This document shows, one piece after another, positions 35,907-43,818 of a stretch of DNA of 64,000 nt. Source of the DNA: Brachybacterium tyrofermentans (GTDB taxonomy: Bacteria > Actinomycetota > Actinomycetes > Actinomycetales > Dermabacteraceae). The stretch is taken from contig NZ_JABUXW010000007.1 of the NCBI RefSeq assembly GCF_014897585.1, positions 62,001 through 126,000 of the forward strand, read 5' to 3'. Numbering within the stretch: position 1 is the stretch's first letter; the number at the start of each line of letters is the position of its first letter. The notes under the pieces were generated by a model. The model was given only the letters and a program-made list of their open reading frames with translations, was not told the origin of the DNA and searched no databases. The position numbers were made by a program, and so were the translations under genes.

Positions 35907-36995
35907 ATGACCGATGTCCCCAAGACCATGCAGGCCGTGGTGATGCACGCGCCCGAGGACTACCGCCTCGAGGACAAGGACGTGCCCACCCCCGCCGCCG
36001 ATGAGCTGCTGATCCGGGTCGAGGCCGTCGGCGTCTGCGCGAGCGACCTGAAGGCATACGCCGGTGCCGCCAAGTTCTGGGGCGACGAGAACCGTGAGCG
36101 CTGGGTCGAGCCCGGCATCACCCCCGGCCACGAGATCACCGGCCTGGTCGTCACCGGGTCCGACGAGGCGCTCGCGCTGCATGGCGTGAAGCTCGGGGAC
36201 AGGATCGTCGTCGAGCAGATCGTGCCCTGTGAGGAGTGCATGTACTGCAAGCGCGGCTGGTACTGGATGTGCGGCCCGCACGACATGTTCGGCTTCAAGC
36301 ACTACGACGGCGGCATGGCCGAGTACATGATCGTGCCCTCGCTCGCCCGCGCCCACACGATCTCCCCCGAGATCCCGCCGCACCACGCCGCGTTCGCCGA
36401 GCCCCTGAGCTGCTCGCTGCACGCCGTCGAGCGCGCGCAGCTCACCTTCGACGACGTCGTGGTCGTCGCCGGCGCCGGCCCGATCGGCCTCGGCGCGATC
36501 ATCGGTGCCTCGCACAAGACCCCCAAGATGGTCATCGCCCTCGACTTCGACGAGCACAAGCTCGAGCTCGCGAAGAAGTGCGGAGCGGACCTCACCCTGA
36601 ACCCCTCGAAGGTCGATGTCTACGAGGAGATCCGCGCCCTGACCGGCGGCTATGGGGCCGACGTGTACATCGAGTGCACCGGCCACCCCAGTGCGGTCTC
36701 GCAGGGACTGAACCTGCTGCGCAAGCTGGGCCGCTACGTCGAGTACTCGGTGTTCAAGGAGAACGTGTCGGTGGACTGGTCGATCATCTCCGACGACAAG
36801 GAGCTCGACGTGCTCGGCGCCCACCTCGGCCCGCACTGCTGGCCCGCCGCCATCAAGATCATCGAGTCCGGCGTGCTGCCGCTCGACGAGATCTGCACCC
36901 ACCAGTTCGGCCTGAAGGACGTCCAGAAGGCCCTCGACACCGTCGCCGACTCCGCCGGCGCCTCGATCAAGGTCTCGATCCTCCCCGGAACCTGA
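35907..36995 (+). CDS. eltD: Erythritol/L-threitol dehydrogenase, zinc-dependent, NAD-linked
   Basis: A 362-residue medium-chain dehydrogenase very close in pattern to the Mycobacterium smegmatis EltD, which oxidises erythritol to D-erythrulose and L-threitol to L-erythrulose. Catalytic zinc ligands are Cys44 (V-C-A-S-D-L-K), His75-Glu76 (G-H-E) and Glu165 (F-A-E-P-L-S-C-S-L-H-A-V-E-R). Structural zinc cysteines are 108, 111, 114 and 122. The NAD loop is G-A-G-P-I-G at 189-194. S-I-I-S-D-D-K-E-L-D-V-L-G-A-H-L-G-P is shared with that enzyme. AAGGAG precedes the ATG. It supplies D-erythrulose to the kinase encoded at 43819. Confidence 0.88.
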   Translation: MTDVPKTMQAVVMHAPEDYRLEDKDVPTPAADELLIRVEAVGVCASDLKAYAGAAKFWGDENRERWVEPGITPGHEITGLVVTGSDEALALHGVKLGDRIVVEQIVPCEECMYCKRGWYWMCGPHDMFGFKHYDGGMAEYMIVPSLARAHTISPEIPPHHAAFAEPLSCSLHAVERAQLTFDDVVVVAGAGPIGLGAIIGASHKTPKMVIALDFDEHKLELAKKCGADLTLNPSKVDVYEEIRALTGGYGADVYIECTGHPSAVSQGLNLLRKLGRYVEYSVFKENVSVDWSIISDDKELDVLGAHLGPHCWPAAIKIIESGVLPLDEICTHQFGLKDVQKALDTVADSAGASIKVSILPGT

Positions 36996-37001
36996 CCCGT
37001 C

Positions 37002-37030
37002 CGGCCGCGGTGCCGACGGCTCCGCGGCCG
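37002..37030 (+). terminator. Hairpin after eltD
   Basis: CGGCCGCGG and its complement CCGCGGCCG form a perfect 9-bp stem around an 11-base loop, 7 bases after the eltD stop. No T-tract follows. It may be a terminator or an attenuating element. Confidence 0.5.
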
Positions 37031-37118
37031 CCGACGCCGACGTCGTGGTCGGAGCGTCCCGCCTGACGCTCCGGCCACGGGGTCCCGGCGATCAGCCGCT
37101 GCCCATCCCACCTACGAG

Positions 37119-37240
37119 CCTTCCGGATCGCAGTCGTTCCGGACCACCTCACCCCTAGTCGTTCCGGACCGCAGCCGTTCCGGATCACTTCACCCCGCTG
37201 GGCGTTCCGGACCGCAGCCGCTCCGGATCACCAGCTGTCG
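37119..37240 (+). repeat. 41-43 bp direct repeat, three copies, rich in TTCCGGA
   Basis: Copies begin at about 37119, 37160 and 37203. Each carries two TTCCGGA- or CTCCGGA-type palindromes about 14 bases apart, followed by a CAC-rich half. The second and third copies share CGTTCCGGACCGCAGCCG exactly. Regular spacing of half-palindromes could serve a regulator, but simple repeat expansion is equally possible. Confidence 0.75.
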
Positions 37241-37414
37241 ATCAGCACCACGGACGTCCGGTGAGCTCGACGCCGAGCTCGCCATCCCGCCGCACACGGC
37301 CCGCCGATGAGGGCAGGCCCGCGCCTCCCATCCAGGCCACCGCGTGGTCTGCCCCCGGTCCCGTCGCCGCCCGCAGCAGACGGCCCGCCGGGCCCCTCCA
37401 GAGGAAGGCTCTCC

Positions 37415-38089
37415 ATGAGCACAGCAGCAGTCGCCGAGCACGGGAGCCGCCCCCGCCCGGCGCGCCCGCCGAAGAGGCACCTGGGCCGGTGGATCGCCGC
37501 CGCGCTCACGGTGCTCGCCCTTCTCGTCGTGGTCCTGGGCACCAAGGTGGTGCCCGACGGGCAGGAGGAGGTCGCCGGGCCCGCCGCGTTCGACAAGGCC
37601 ACCTTCGGAGCGCAGGAGTTCCCGACGGTGCAGAAGCAGGTCACCGAGCAGGCGGTCCCCGCGACGGAGCTGGCCGCGGCGATCGCCGCGGACCCGAAGG
37701 CTGCCGCCGCGGACCATGGCGTCGAGGCGGCCGGCAACACCGTGTACAGCACCACCTTCACCGGCACGGTCGGGGAGGGGCAGGCCGGTATCTACGACGT
37801 CGCCATCGAGGGCATGCCGAAGAACGTCACCGTGCGGATCCAGACCGGCCCGGCCATCAACGGCACCGAGCTCCGCGACGCCACCGGGAACTACGGCTTC
37901 GGCCAGTTCACGAACCAGATCGAGTTCCAGGACGCCGGCGCCGCCCTCAACGAGGAGATGAAGAAGCAGGTCCTGGATCCGGTCGATCCGAGCACGCTGA
38001 GCGGGAAGACGGTCACCGTGACCGGTGCCTTCACCGCCATCAACCCCGAGGGCTGGCTCGTCACCCCCGTCTCCCTGGAGGTGGCATGA
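37415..38089 (+). CDS. DUF2291 family exported protein of a sugar ABC transporter operon
   Basis: A 224-residue protein with an inner tail, one membrane or signal segment at about residues 26-44 and an outer domain. The domain carries D-G-Q-E-E-V-A-G-P-A-A-F-D-K and G-P-A-I-N-G-T-E-L-R-D-A, typical of DUF2291. The family almost always lies in front of ribose-type ABC genes and is thought to be periplasmic, with no known activity. It has no lipobox cysteine here. AGGAAGG precedes the ATG. Its end overlaps the ATPase gene (ATGA), so the two are translated together. Confidence 0.82.
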   Translation: MSTAAVAEHGSRPRPARPPKRHLGRWIAAALTVLALLVVVLGTKVVPDGQEEVAGPAAFDKATFGAQEFPTVQKQVTEQAVPATELAAAIAADPKAAAADHGVEAAGNTVYSTTFTGTVGEGQAGIYDVAIEGMPKNVTVRIQTGPAINGTELRDATGNYGFGQFTNQIEFQDAGAALNEEMKKQVLDPVDPSTLSGKTVTVTGAFTAINPEGWLVTPVSLEVA

Positions 38090-39639
38090 GCACCGCGACC
38101 GGGTCCGTCGCACCGGAGGACAGTACCCGTGGCGACAGGGTGCTGGAGGCCCGTGACATCGTGAAGACCTACGGCGGCACCCGGGCGCTGAAGGGCGTGA
38201 ACTTCGAGATCCACCGCGGCGAGGTCACCACCTTGTTCGGGGAGAACGGGGCCGGCAAGTCCACGCTCATGAAGATCCTCTCCGGCGTGGAGCAGCCCAC
38301 CTCGGGGCAGATCGTCCTCGAGGGCGAGCCGGTCACCTTCGCCACCACGAACGACGCGCGCGACCACGGCATCGCGATCATCCATCAGGAGCTGAGCCTC
38401 GCCCCGAACCTCTCGGTGCGCGACAACATCTTCCTGGGCCGCGAGATCACCAGAAACGGGGGAGTGGACTTCGCCGAGGAGACCCGGCAGACCGCCGCGC
38501 TCCTGGCGGAGATGCACCTGGACGTGGACCCCTCCACGATGGTCGGGGACCTGCGGGTGGGCCAGCAGCAGATCATCGAGATCGCGCGCGCCCTGTCGAT
38601 CGACGCCCGCATCCTCATCATGGACGAGCCGACGTCGGCCCTCGCCGCCCGCGAGGTCGAGATCCTGTTCGAGATCATCGAGGACCTCACCTCCCGTGGC
38701 GTCTCCCTGGTCTACATCTCGCACCACCTCGAAGAGGCTCTGCGGGTCACCGACCATGCGGTGGTGCTGCGGGACGGCTCCATGACCGCCCGCGGCCGAC
38801 GCGAGGAGATCGACCTGGACTGGATCGTGCGGCACATGGTCGGCGAGAACTTCGACCTCGGCACCGCCCCGCAGGGCTACGACTTCGGGGAACCGGTGCT
38901 GGAGATCCAGGAGCTCACGGTGCTGGACCCCGAGAATCCTGAGCGCGCGGTCGTGGATCAGCTGTCCCTCGAGGTCCGCGAGGGTGAGATCGTCTGCGTC
39001 TACGGCCTCATGGGGGCCGGTCGCACGGAGCTGCTCGAGGCCGTCGCCGGTCGCGGGGAGATCGCCGGGGGCCGGATCCTGTTCCGCGGCGAGGAGCTCG
39101 GCACCGAATCGATCCGCGATCGCCTCGCGATGGGCATCGGCCTGGTCCCCGAGGACCGTCAGCGCGACGGATTGGTGCCGACGATGACCGTCGGCCAGAA
39201 CCTCACCCTGGCGAGCATCACGCAGTTCCTGCGTCGCGGCTTGACCTCGCGTCGTGCGGAGACGTCCCTGGCCACAGGGTTGATCCACGACGTCACCGTG
39301 AAGGCGCCCGGGCCCGACGTCAGCATCGGGTCGCTCTCCGGCGGCAACCAGCAGAAGGTCGTCATCGGCAAGATCCTCGCGACCCGGCCCGGCGTGATGC
39401 TGCTGGACGAGCCCAGCCGCGGCATCGACATCGGCGCCAAGTCCGAAGTCTTCGGCCTGCTCGCGGACCGTGCCCGCGAAGGGCTGGCCGTCGTGTTCTC
39501 CACCTCCGAGATCGAGGAGTGCTTCGGCATCGCCCATCGCATCGTCGTGCTGCACCGCGGCCGCATCTCCGCCGAGTTCGGGCCCGACGCCGAGAAGGCC
39601 GACGTCATGGCCGCCTCCGGCGAAGTCGTCTCCTCCTGA
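38086..39639 (+). CDS. Ribose-type (RbsA) sugar ABC transporter ATP-binding protein
   Basis: A 517-residue duplicated ATPase of the CUT2 class. The N-terminal cassette has Walker A G-E-N-G-A-G-K-S-T and Walker B L-I-M-D-E-P-T-S-A-L-A. Its signature region is V-G-Q-Q-Q, degenerate as usual for RbsA. The second cassette has the atypical Walker A G-L-M-G-A-G-R-T-E and signature L-S-G-G-N-Q-Q-K with D-E-P-S-R-G-I-D. It should drive uptake of a pentose, tetritol or similar solute by the permease and binding protein encoded next. Substrate is inferred from the neighbouring eltD and derK-type genes. Confidence 0.9.
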   Translation: MSTATGSVAPEDSTRGDRVLEARDIVKTYGGTRALKGVNFEIHRGEVTTLFGENGAGKSTLMKILSGVEQPTSGQIVLEGEPVTFATTNDARDHGIAIIHQELSLAPNLSVRDNIFLGREITRNGGVDFAEETRQTAALLAEMHLDVDPSTMVGDLRVGQQQIIEIARALSIDARILIMDEPTSALAAREVEILFEIIEDLTSRGVSLVYISHHLEEALRVTDHAVVLRDGSMTARGRREEIDLDWIVRHMVGENFDLGTAPQGYDFGEPVLEIQELTVLDPENPERAVVDQLSLEVREGEIVCVYGLMGAGRTELLEAVAGRGEIAGGRILFRGEELGTESIRDRLAMGIGLVPEDRQRDGLVPTMTVGQNLTLASITQFLRRGLTSRRAETSLATGLIHDVTVKAPGPDVSIGSLSGGNQQKVVIGKILATRPGVMLLDEPSRGIDIGAKSEVFGLLADRAREGLAVVFSTSEIEECFGIAHRIVVLHRGRISAEFGPDAEKADVMAASGEVVSS

Positions 39640-39665
39640 CCCTGCTCCCTGAACGGATACGCCTC

Positions 39666-40985
39666 ATGACCTCCACCGCCGCAGGCGACGCGCCCCGGAT
39701 GCCCGACAGCCCGACCCCCGACAGTCCGACGCCCGACAGCTCGAAGCGGGGCTCGTCGACATCTGGCTCCTCGACGCGGGAGCGCTCCTCGCTCGACATC
39801 TCCAAGGTCCTCATCGAGAGTCGGGCCTTCCTGGCCCTCGCGCTGATCATCGTCATCTTCTCGCTGCTGTCCCCGAACTTCCTCACGGTCGACAACCTCC
39901 TGATCATGTCCTCCCACGTGGCGATCTTCGCGCTGCTCTCCCTGGGGCAGCTGCTCGTGGTGCTCACGGGCGGCATCGACCTGTCCGTCGGCTCGATCCT
40001 CGGCTTCACCGCCGTGATCGGCGGCTTCCTGCTGCGCGGCGTGCCGCTGAGCATGTTCGGGGTGACGCTGTACCCCAGCGTCCCGGCGGCCGTGCTCATC
40101 GCGATCGTGCTCGGCGGGGCGCTGGGTCTGATCAACGGCGTGCTCGTGGCGAAGTTCAAGGTCGCGCCCTTCGTGGCGACCCTGGGCATGCTCTACGTGG
40201 TGCGCGGCTTCGCCCTGCTGATGACCAACGGACGCACGATCAACGACCTCTCGGGCGAGGAGGCGCTGGGCAACACGGGCTTCGAATGGCTCGGGTTCAA
40301 CCGCATCCTCGGCATCCCTGCCGGCGTGCTCATCATGGCGGTGATCGCCCTGGTCATCGCGGTGGTGCTGGGTCGCACCACCTTCGGTCGGTGGTTGTAC
40401 GCGACCGGCGGCAACGAGCGCGCCGCGCAGCTGTCCGGGGTGCCCGTGCGCACGGTGACCGTGTGGGTGTACGTCATCTCCGGGCTGTGCTCGGCGGTCG
40501 CGGGCATCATCCTCGCCTCGACCCTGACCAGCGCGAGCCCCACCGCCGGCAACACCTATGAGCTGACCGCCATCGCCGGCGTGGTGATCGGCGGCGCCGC
40601 GCTCTCGGGAGGTCGCGGCACGGTGCGCGGCACCCTGCTCGGCGCCTTCGTGATCGGCTTCCTCTCCGACGGGCTCGTGCTCATCGGCGTCTCCGCCTAC
40701 TGGCAGACGGTCTTCGTGGGCGCGGTCATCGTGGTCGCGGTGCTGCTGAACACCCTGCAGTACGGCCGCCCCGGCGGCTCGAAGCGCAGGGCCCGACGGA
40801 AGCCCGGGACGGACACGGGCGCCTCGCCGGAATCCCCGTCGGCGCAGAACTCCTCGCCCCAGCGCTCCCCGTCCGATCCCCCGCTGGCTGAGCCCTCGTC
40901 GACTGAAACCCCGTCGACCGAACCCTCGTCGACCGAACCCTCGTCGACCGAGCCTCCGCGCCGGGGGTCACCACCGACCGACTGA
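39666..40985 (+). CDS. Ribose-type (RbsC) sugar ABC transporter permease with repetitive termini
   Basis: A 439-residue CUT2 permease. The membrane core (about 55-360, roughly 10 helices) shows L-T-G-G-I-D-L-S-V-G and Y-A-T-G-G-N-E-R-A-A and G-V-V-I-G-G-A-A-L-S-G-G-R-G-T, all standard for RbsC. Both ends are low-complexity: an N-terminal P-D-S-P-T repeat tail and a C-terminal tail of about 75 residues ending in P-S-S-T-E repeats. These tails should be cytoplasmic and are not part of the family. Start at MTSTAAG, 26 bases after the ATPase stop, without a strong ribosome site. Confidence 0.87.
   Translation: MTSTAAGDAPRMPDSPTPDSPTPDSSKRGSSTSGSSTRERSSLDISKVLIESRAFLALALIIVIFSLLSPNFLTVDNLLIMSSHVAIFALLSLGQLLVVLTGGIDLSVGSILGFTAVIGGFLLRGVPLSMFGVTLYPSVPAAVLIAIVLGGALGLINGVLVAKFKVAPFVATLGMLYVVRGFALLMTNGRTINDLSGEEALGNTGFEWLGFNRILGIPAGVLIMAVIALVIAVVLGRTTFGRWLYATGGNERAAQLSGVPVRTVTVWVYVISGLCSAVAGIILASTLTSASPTAGNTYELTAIAGVVIGGAALSGGRGTVRGTLLGAFVIGFLSDGLVLIGVSAYWQTVFVGAVIVVAVLLNTLQYGRPGGSKRRARRKPGTDTGASPESPSAQNSSPQRSPSDPPLAEPSSTETPSTEPSSTEPSSTEPPRRGSPPTD
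40893..40952 (+). repeat. 15-bp tandem repeat CCCTCGTCGACCGAA, four copies
   Basis: Four units with one to three changes encode P-S-S-T-E or T-P-S-T-E at the C-terminus of the permease. In-frame and probably variable in copy number. Confidence 0.85.
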
Positions 40986-41167
40986 TCCAACCTCCGACCC
41001 CTCGACCCAGCTCTCCATCCACCCAGTCTTCTCCATCCACTCAGTCCTCTCCACCCGCTCGCTTCTCTCCACCCGCTCACTCCTCTCCATCCATCCGGCT
41101 CGCCGCATCTCGCGCACGAGCTCCGACGCCTCCCGATCGGGAGACGTCGCCCTGAAAGGAACACATC

Positions 41168-42187
41168 ATGGAACGCAGGCATTTCCTCTCCGCACTCGGC
41201 ATCGGGGCCGCAGCGGCCGGTCTCGCAGCGTGCTCCGGAAGCTCTGACGACGCCGGAGGAGGCTCCGGCGGCGGGTCGTCCGACGGCGGCAGCGATGGAG
41301 GCGGCGGGGGCACGGACGGCGGTCTGATCACGATCATCGTCAACGACCCCTCGAACCCGTACTGGAAGATCGAGGGCGACGTCGCCGCGGCGAAGGCCGA
41401 GGAGCTCGGCTACACGACCACCATCGGCGCCCACAAGGGCGACACCAACACCGAGAACACCCTGGTCGACACCGCGATCTCCAACAAGTCCGTGGCCCTG
41501 ATCATGGACCCCGCGAACGCCGACGGCTCGATCGGCACCATCAAGAAGGCCATCCAGGCCGAGATCCCCGTCTTCCTCATCAACGCGGAGATCAACGAGG
41601 CCGGCCTCGTCAAGGCGCAGCTGGTCTCCAACAACGCCCAGGGTGCCGCCCTCGGCGCCCAGGAGTGGGTGAAGCAGATGGGGGAGAAGGGTCAGTACGT
41701 CGAGCTGTTCGGACTGCCCTCGGACAACAACGCCCAGACCCGTTCCAACGGCTTCACCACCACGATCAGCCAGTACCCGGATCTGGAGAAGGTCGGCGAG
41801 GAGGTTGCGGACTGGGACCGCACCAAGGGGCATGACAAGGCCCAGTCGCTGCTCCAGGCCAACCCCGATATCACCGGCCTGATCTCGGGCAACGACGAGA
41901 TGGCGCTGGGAGCGATCGCGGCCTTCAAGGAGGCCGGGGCGCTCGAGGGGATCATCGTCGGCGGCTTCGACGGCTCGCCGGACGCCATCGAGGCGATCAA
42001 GAACGGCGAGCTCGCCTACACGGTGCTGCAGCCGGTCGCGACGTTCGCGGAGCTGGTCATCGAGATGGCCGATGACCTGCTGCGCAACGGCACCGAGCCG
42101 GAGACCGAGAAGCAGGCGCTGGACTGCATCCTCGTGACCGAGGACAACGTGGACAAGATGACCGCGCCGTTCACCTACACCGAGTGA
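41168..42187 (+). CDS. Ribose-type (RbsB) sugar-binding lipoprotein
   Basis: A 339-residue type 1 periplasmic-binding-protein homologue. The signal peptide M-E-R-R-H-F-L-S-A-L-G-I has a textbook twin-arginine motif (RRxFL), followed by the lipobox L-A-A-C and a G/S/D linker. The mature part starts I-T-I-I-V-N-D-P-S-N-P-Y-W and contains N-N-A-Q-G-A-A-L-G-A and S-G-N-D-E-M-A-L-G-A, standard for RbsB/XylF-like proteins. AAAGGAA precedes the ATG. It is preceded by a 180-base pyrimidine-rich gap of CTCTCCATCCACC-type repeats. Confidence 0.88.
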   Translation: MERRHFLSALGIGAAAAGLAACSGSSDDAGGGSGGGSSDGGSDGGGGGTDGGLITIIVNDPSNPYWKIEGDVAAAKAEELGYTTTIGAHKGDTNTENTLVDTAISNKSVALIMDPANADGSIGTIKKAIQAEIPVFLINAEINEAGLVKAQLVSNNAQGAALGAQEWVKQMGEKGQYVELFGLPSDNNAQTRSNGFTTTISQYPDLEKVGEEVADWDRTKGHDKAQSLLQANPDITGLISGNDEMALGAIAAFKEAGALEGIIVGGFDGSPDAIEAIKNGELAYTVLQPVATFAELVIEMADDLLRNGTEPETEKQALDCILVTEDNVDKMTAPFTYTE

Positions 42188-42192
42188 GGCCG

Positions 42193-42225
42193 GGCGCCGC
42201 CGCGCCGCGAGGCGCGTGCGGCGCC
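42193..42225 (+). terminator. Hairpin ending the DUF2291-ABC operon
   Basis: GGCGCCGCCGCGCC pairs with GGCGCGTGCGGCGCC (14 pairs, one bulged base) around a GCGA loop, 5 bases after the binding-protein stop. It separates this operon from the MFS promoter 45 bases downstream. Confidence 0.65.
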
Positions 42226-42268
42226 TGATCGTCATCGCCCCACCGATGATGCACGTCGGTTCCCAGTG

Positions 42269-42310
42269 GCACATTTGTGCTTGACGTATGTTCTGGATTC
42301 GGCCTATGGT
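42269..42310 (+). promoter_or_regulatory. Promoter/operator of the polyol MFS-derK-derI operon
   Basis: GCACATTTGTGC (42269-42280) is a perfect GCAC-N4-GTGC inverted repeat that runs directly into the -35 TTGACG (42281-42286). TATGGT (42305-42310) is an acceptable -10 at 18 bases. The 21-bp block from 42271 is nearly identical to the one before eltD, so both promoters should respond to the same regulator. Confidence 0.75.
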
Positions 42311-42398
42311 CGTGCCGATCCTCGGCCCGCTTCGCCGAGCCCGGGGTCGCGTTCGAAGGTCGGGGATCCGGCCGCGCCCACACGAAGGAGTGTCCTGT

Positions 42399-43775
42399 AT
42401 GAGTTCGGCGACGCAGGCAGCCGGTCCGATCGGTGGAACAGGCGGTCGGGAGACCTTCCTGGACCGCCTCGGCATCCCCCACGTGCTGCGCTGGGGCTTC
42501 CTCGGCGTGCTCGTGTTCATGACCGGCAACGGCATCGAGTCGAACTTCGTCTCCCCGCACATCGCGCAGGCCTTCGGCGGCGGCGACGACAAGATCGACC
42601 TCGCGGCGAAGATCATCACCGCCTACAGCCTCGCAGTGCTCATCGGCTCCTACCTCGCCGGGGCCCTCTCCGACCTCATCGGCCCGCGCCGCGTGATGGC
42701 CCTGGGCGTGGCTGTGTGGGTCGTGTTCCAGCTCGCCTTCCTCGGCTCCCTCCAGCTCGAGTCGGTGCCGCTCATCGCGATCTCCTACTTCCTGCGCGGC
42801 TTCGGGTTCCCCCTGTTCGCCTTCGCGTTCCTGGTATGGATCAACGCCGTGATCGACAAGGAGCGCAACGGCGCCGGCGTCGGCTGGTTCTACGTCATGT
42901 TCACCGGCGGCTTCCCAACCCTGGGCTCGATCGTCGCCGTCTTCCTGATCGGCGGCTTCGGCGGCGGCCACACCGGGCAGACCGGGGCGATGGCTGCCTC
43001 CACGGCAGTGGTCGTGGCCGGCTTCCTCATCGCCTGGTTCGGGGTGCGCGAGAAGCACGGCTCCATGCGCCTGGCGCCCCAGGGCGAGTCCTCCGCGGGC
43101 GTGATCCTCTCCGGCCTGCGCCTGACCTTCACCAACAAGCGCATCGCGATGGGCTTCCTGACCCGGTTGATCAACACCGCCCCCGAGTTCGGCATGTTCA
43201 TCATCCTGCCCAACGTCATCGCCGGGTCGATCGACGACGGCGGCCTCGGCTGGAGCCAGTCGCAGTGGCTGGTCATGACCGCGATCGTGTACGCCGGGAA
43301 CATCCTGTTCAACGCTGCCTTCGGCACGCTCGGCGACAAGTGGGGCTGGACGAAGACGGTGCGCTGGTTCGGCATCGTCGGCTCCGCCATCGGCCTGCTG
43401 CTGTGGTGGTACGTGCCGCACATGGTCCCGGCCGGCTCCGACTGGGGCTTCGTGGTCTCCGTCGCCGCGGGCACCGTCTTCGGCATCCTGCTCGCCGGCT
43501 TCGTGCCGCTGGGCGCGATCATGCCCGCGATCGCCCCGAAGCACACCGGCGCCGCGATGGCGATGTACACGACGGCTGCGGGCGGCGCGACCTTCCTCGG
43601 CTCCGCCGTGGTCGCGATCGTGCGTCCGCTCGCCGGGAACGTCGGCGTGGTCTGGGCCTTCATCCTGCTGTACGCCTGCGCCTTCACGATGACCTTCTTC
43701 TTCAAGGTGCACCAGCCCCGCCTGCACGGCGAGCAGGTGCAGGATGAGGCCGACGCGAGCACCGCGGCGTCCTGA
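42399..43775 (+). CDS. Polyol MFS transporter, RbtT/DalT/CsbX-like
   Basis: A 458-residue major-facilitator protein with about 12 membrane helices. The opening F-L-D-R-L-G-I-P-H-V-L-R-W-G-F-L and G-N-G-I-E-S-N-F-V-S-P-H are characteristic of the ribitol/D-arabinitol transporter group. D-L-I-G-P-R-R-V-M-A-L-G is the family A-motif loop. The substrate is probably a polyol; erythritol or threitol is inferred from the neighbours. GAAGGAG precedes the ATG. The kinase gene follows after 43 bases. A second importer (the ABC system) lies upstream, so uptake is doubled or divided between two related polyols. Confidence 0.87.
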   Translation: MSSATQAAGPIGGTGGRETFLDRLGIPHVLRWGFLGVLVFMTGNGIESNFVSPHIAQAFGGGDDKIDLAAKIITAYSLAVLIGSYLAGALSDLIGPRRVMALGVAVWVVFQLAFLGSLQLESVPLIAISYFLRGFGFPLFAFAFLVWINAVIDKERNGAGVGWFYVMFTGGFPTLGSIVAVFLIGGFGGGHTGQTGAMAASTAVVVAGFLIAWFGVREKHGSMRLAPQGESSAGVILSGLRLTFTNKRIAMGFLTRLINTAPEFGMFIILPNVIAGSIDDGGLGWSQSQWLVMTAIVYAGNILFNAAFGTLGDKWGWTKTVRWFGIVGSAIGLLLWWYVPHMVPAGSDWGFVVSVAAGTVFGILLAGFVPLGAIMPAIAPKHTGAAMAMYTTAAGGATFLGSAVVAIVRPLAGNVGVVWAFILLYACAFTMTFFFKVHQPRLHGEQVQDEADASTAAS

Positions 43776-43818
43776 TCCAGCCCCCGTCCGTCCCCGCCTC
43801 CGACCGAAAGAGACTCCG

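Larger units (their letters stand above)
36996..37414 (+). other. Intergenic region between eltD and the DUF2291-ABC operon
   Basis: The 419-base gap opens with a 9-bp hairpin (37002-37030), holds the 41-43 bp repeats at 37119-37240, and ends with about 170 bases of leader before the DUF2291 gene. Frames open through it are extensions of later genes without ribosome sites. No clear promoter was found, so the ABC operon may depend partly on read-through from eltD. Confidence 0.55.

Noticed and set aside
32823-36902. 1359-codon minus-strand open frame
   Set aside because: Only its last 496 codons are the FGGY kinase, which has its own ATG and ribosome site; the rest is antisense to the SorC gene and eltD.
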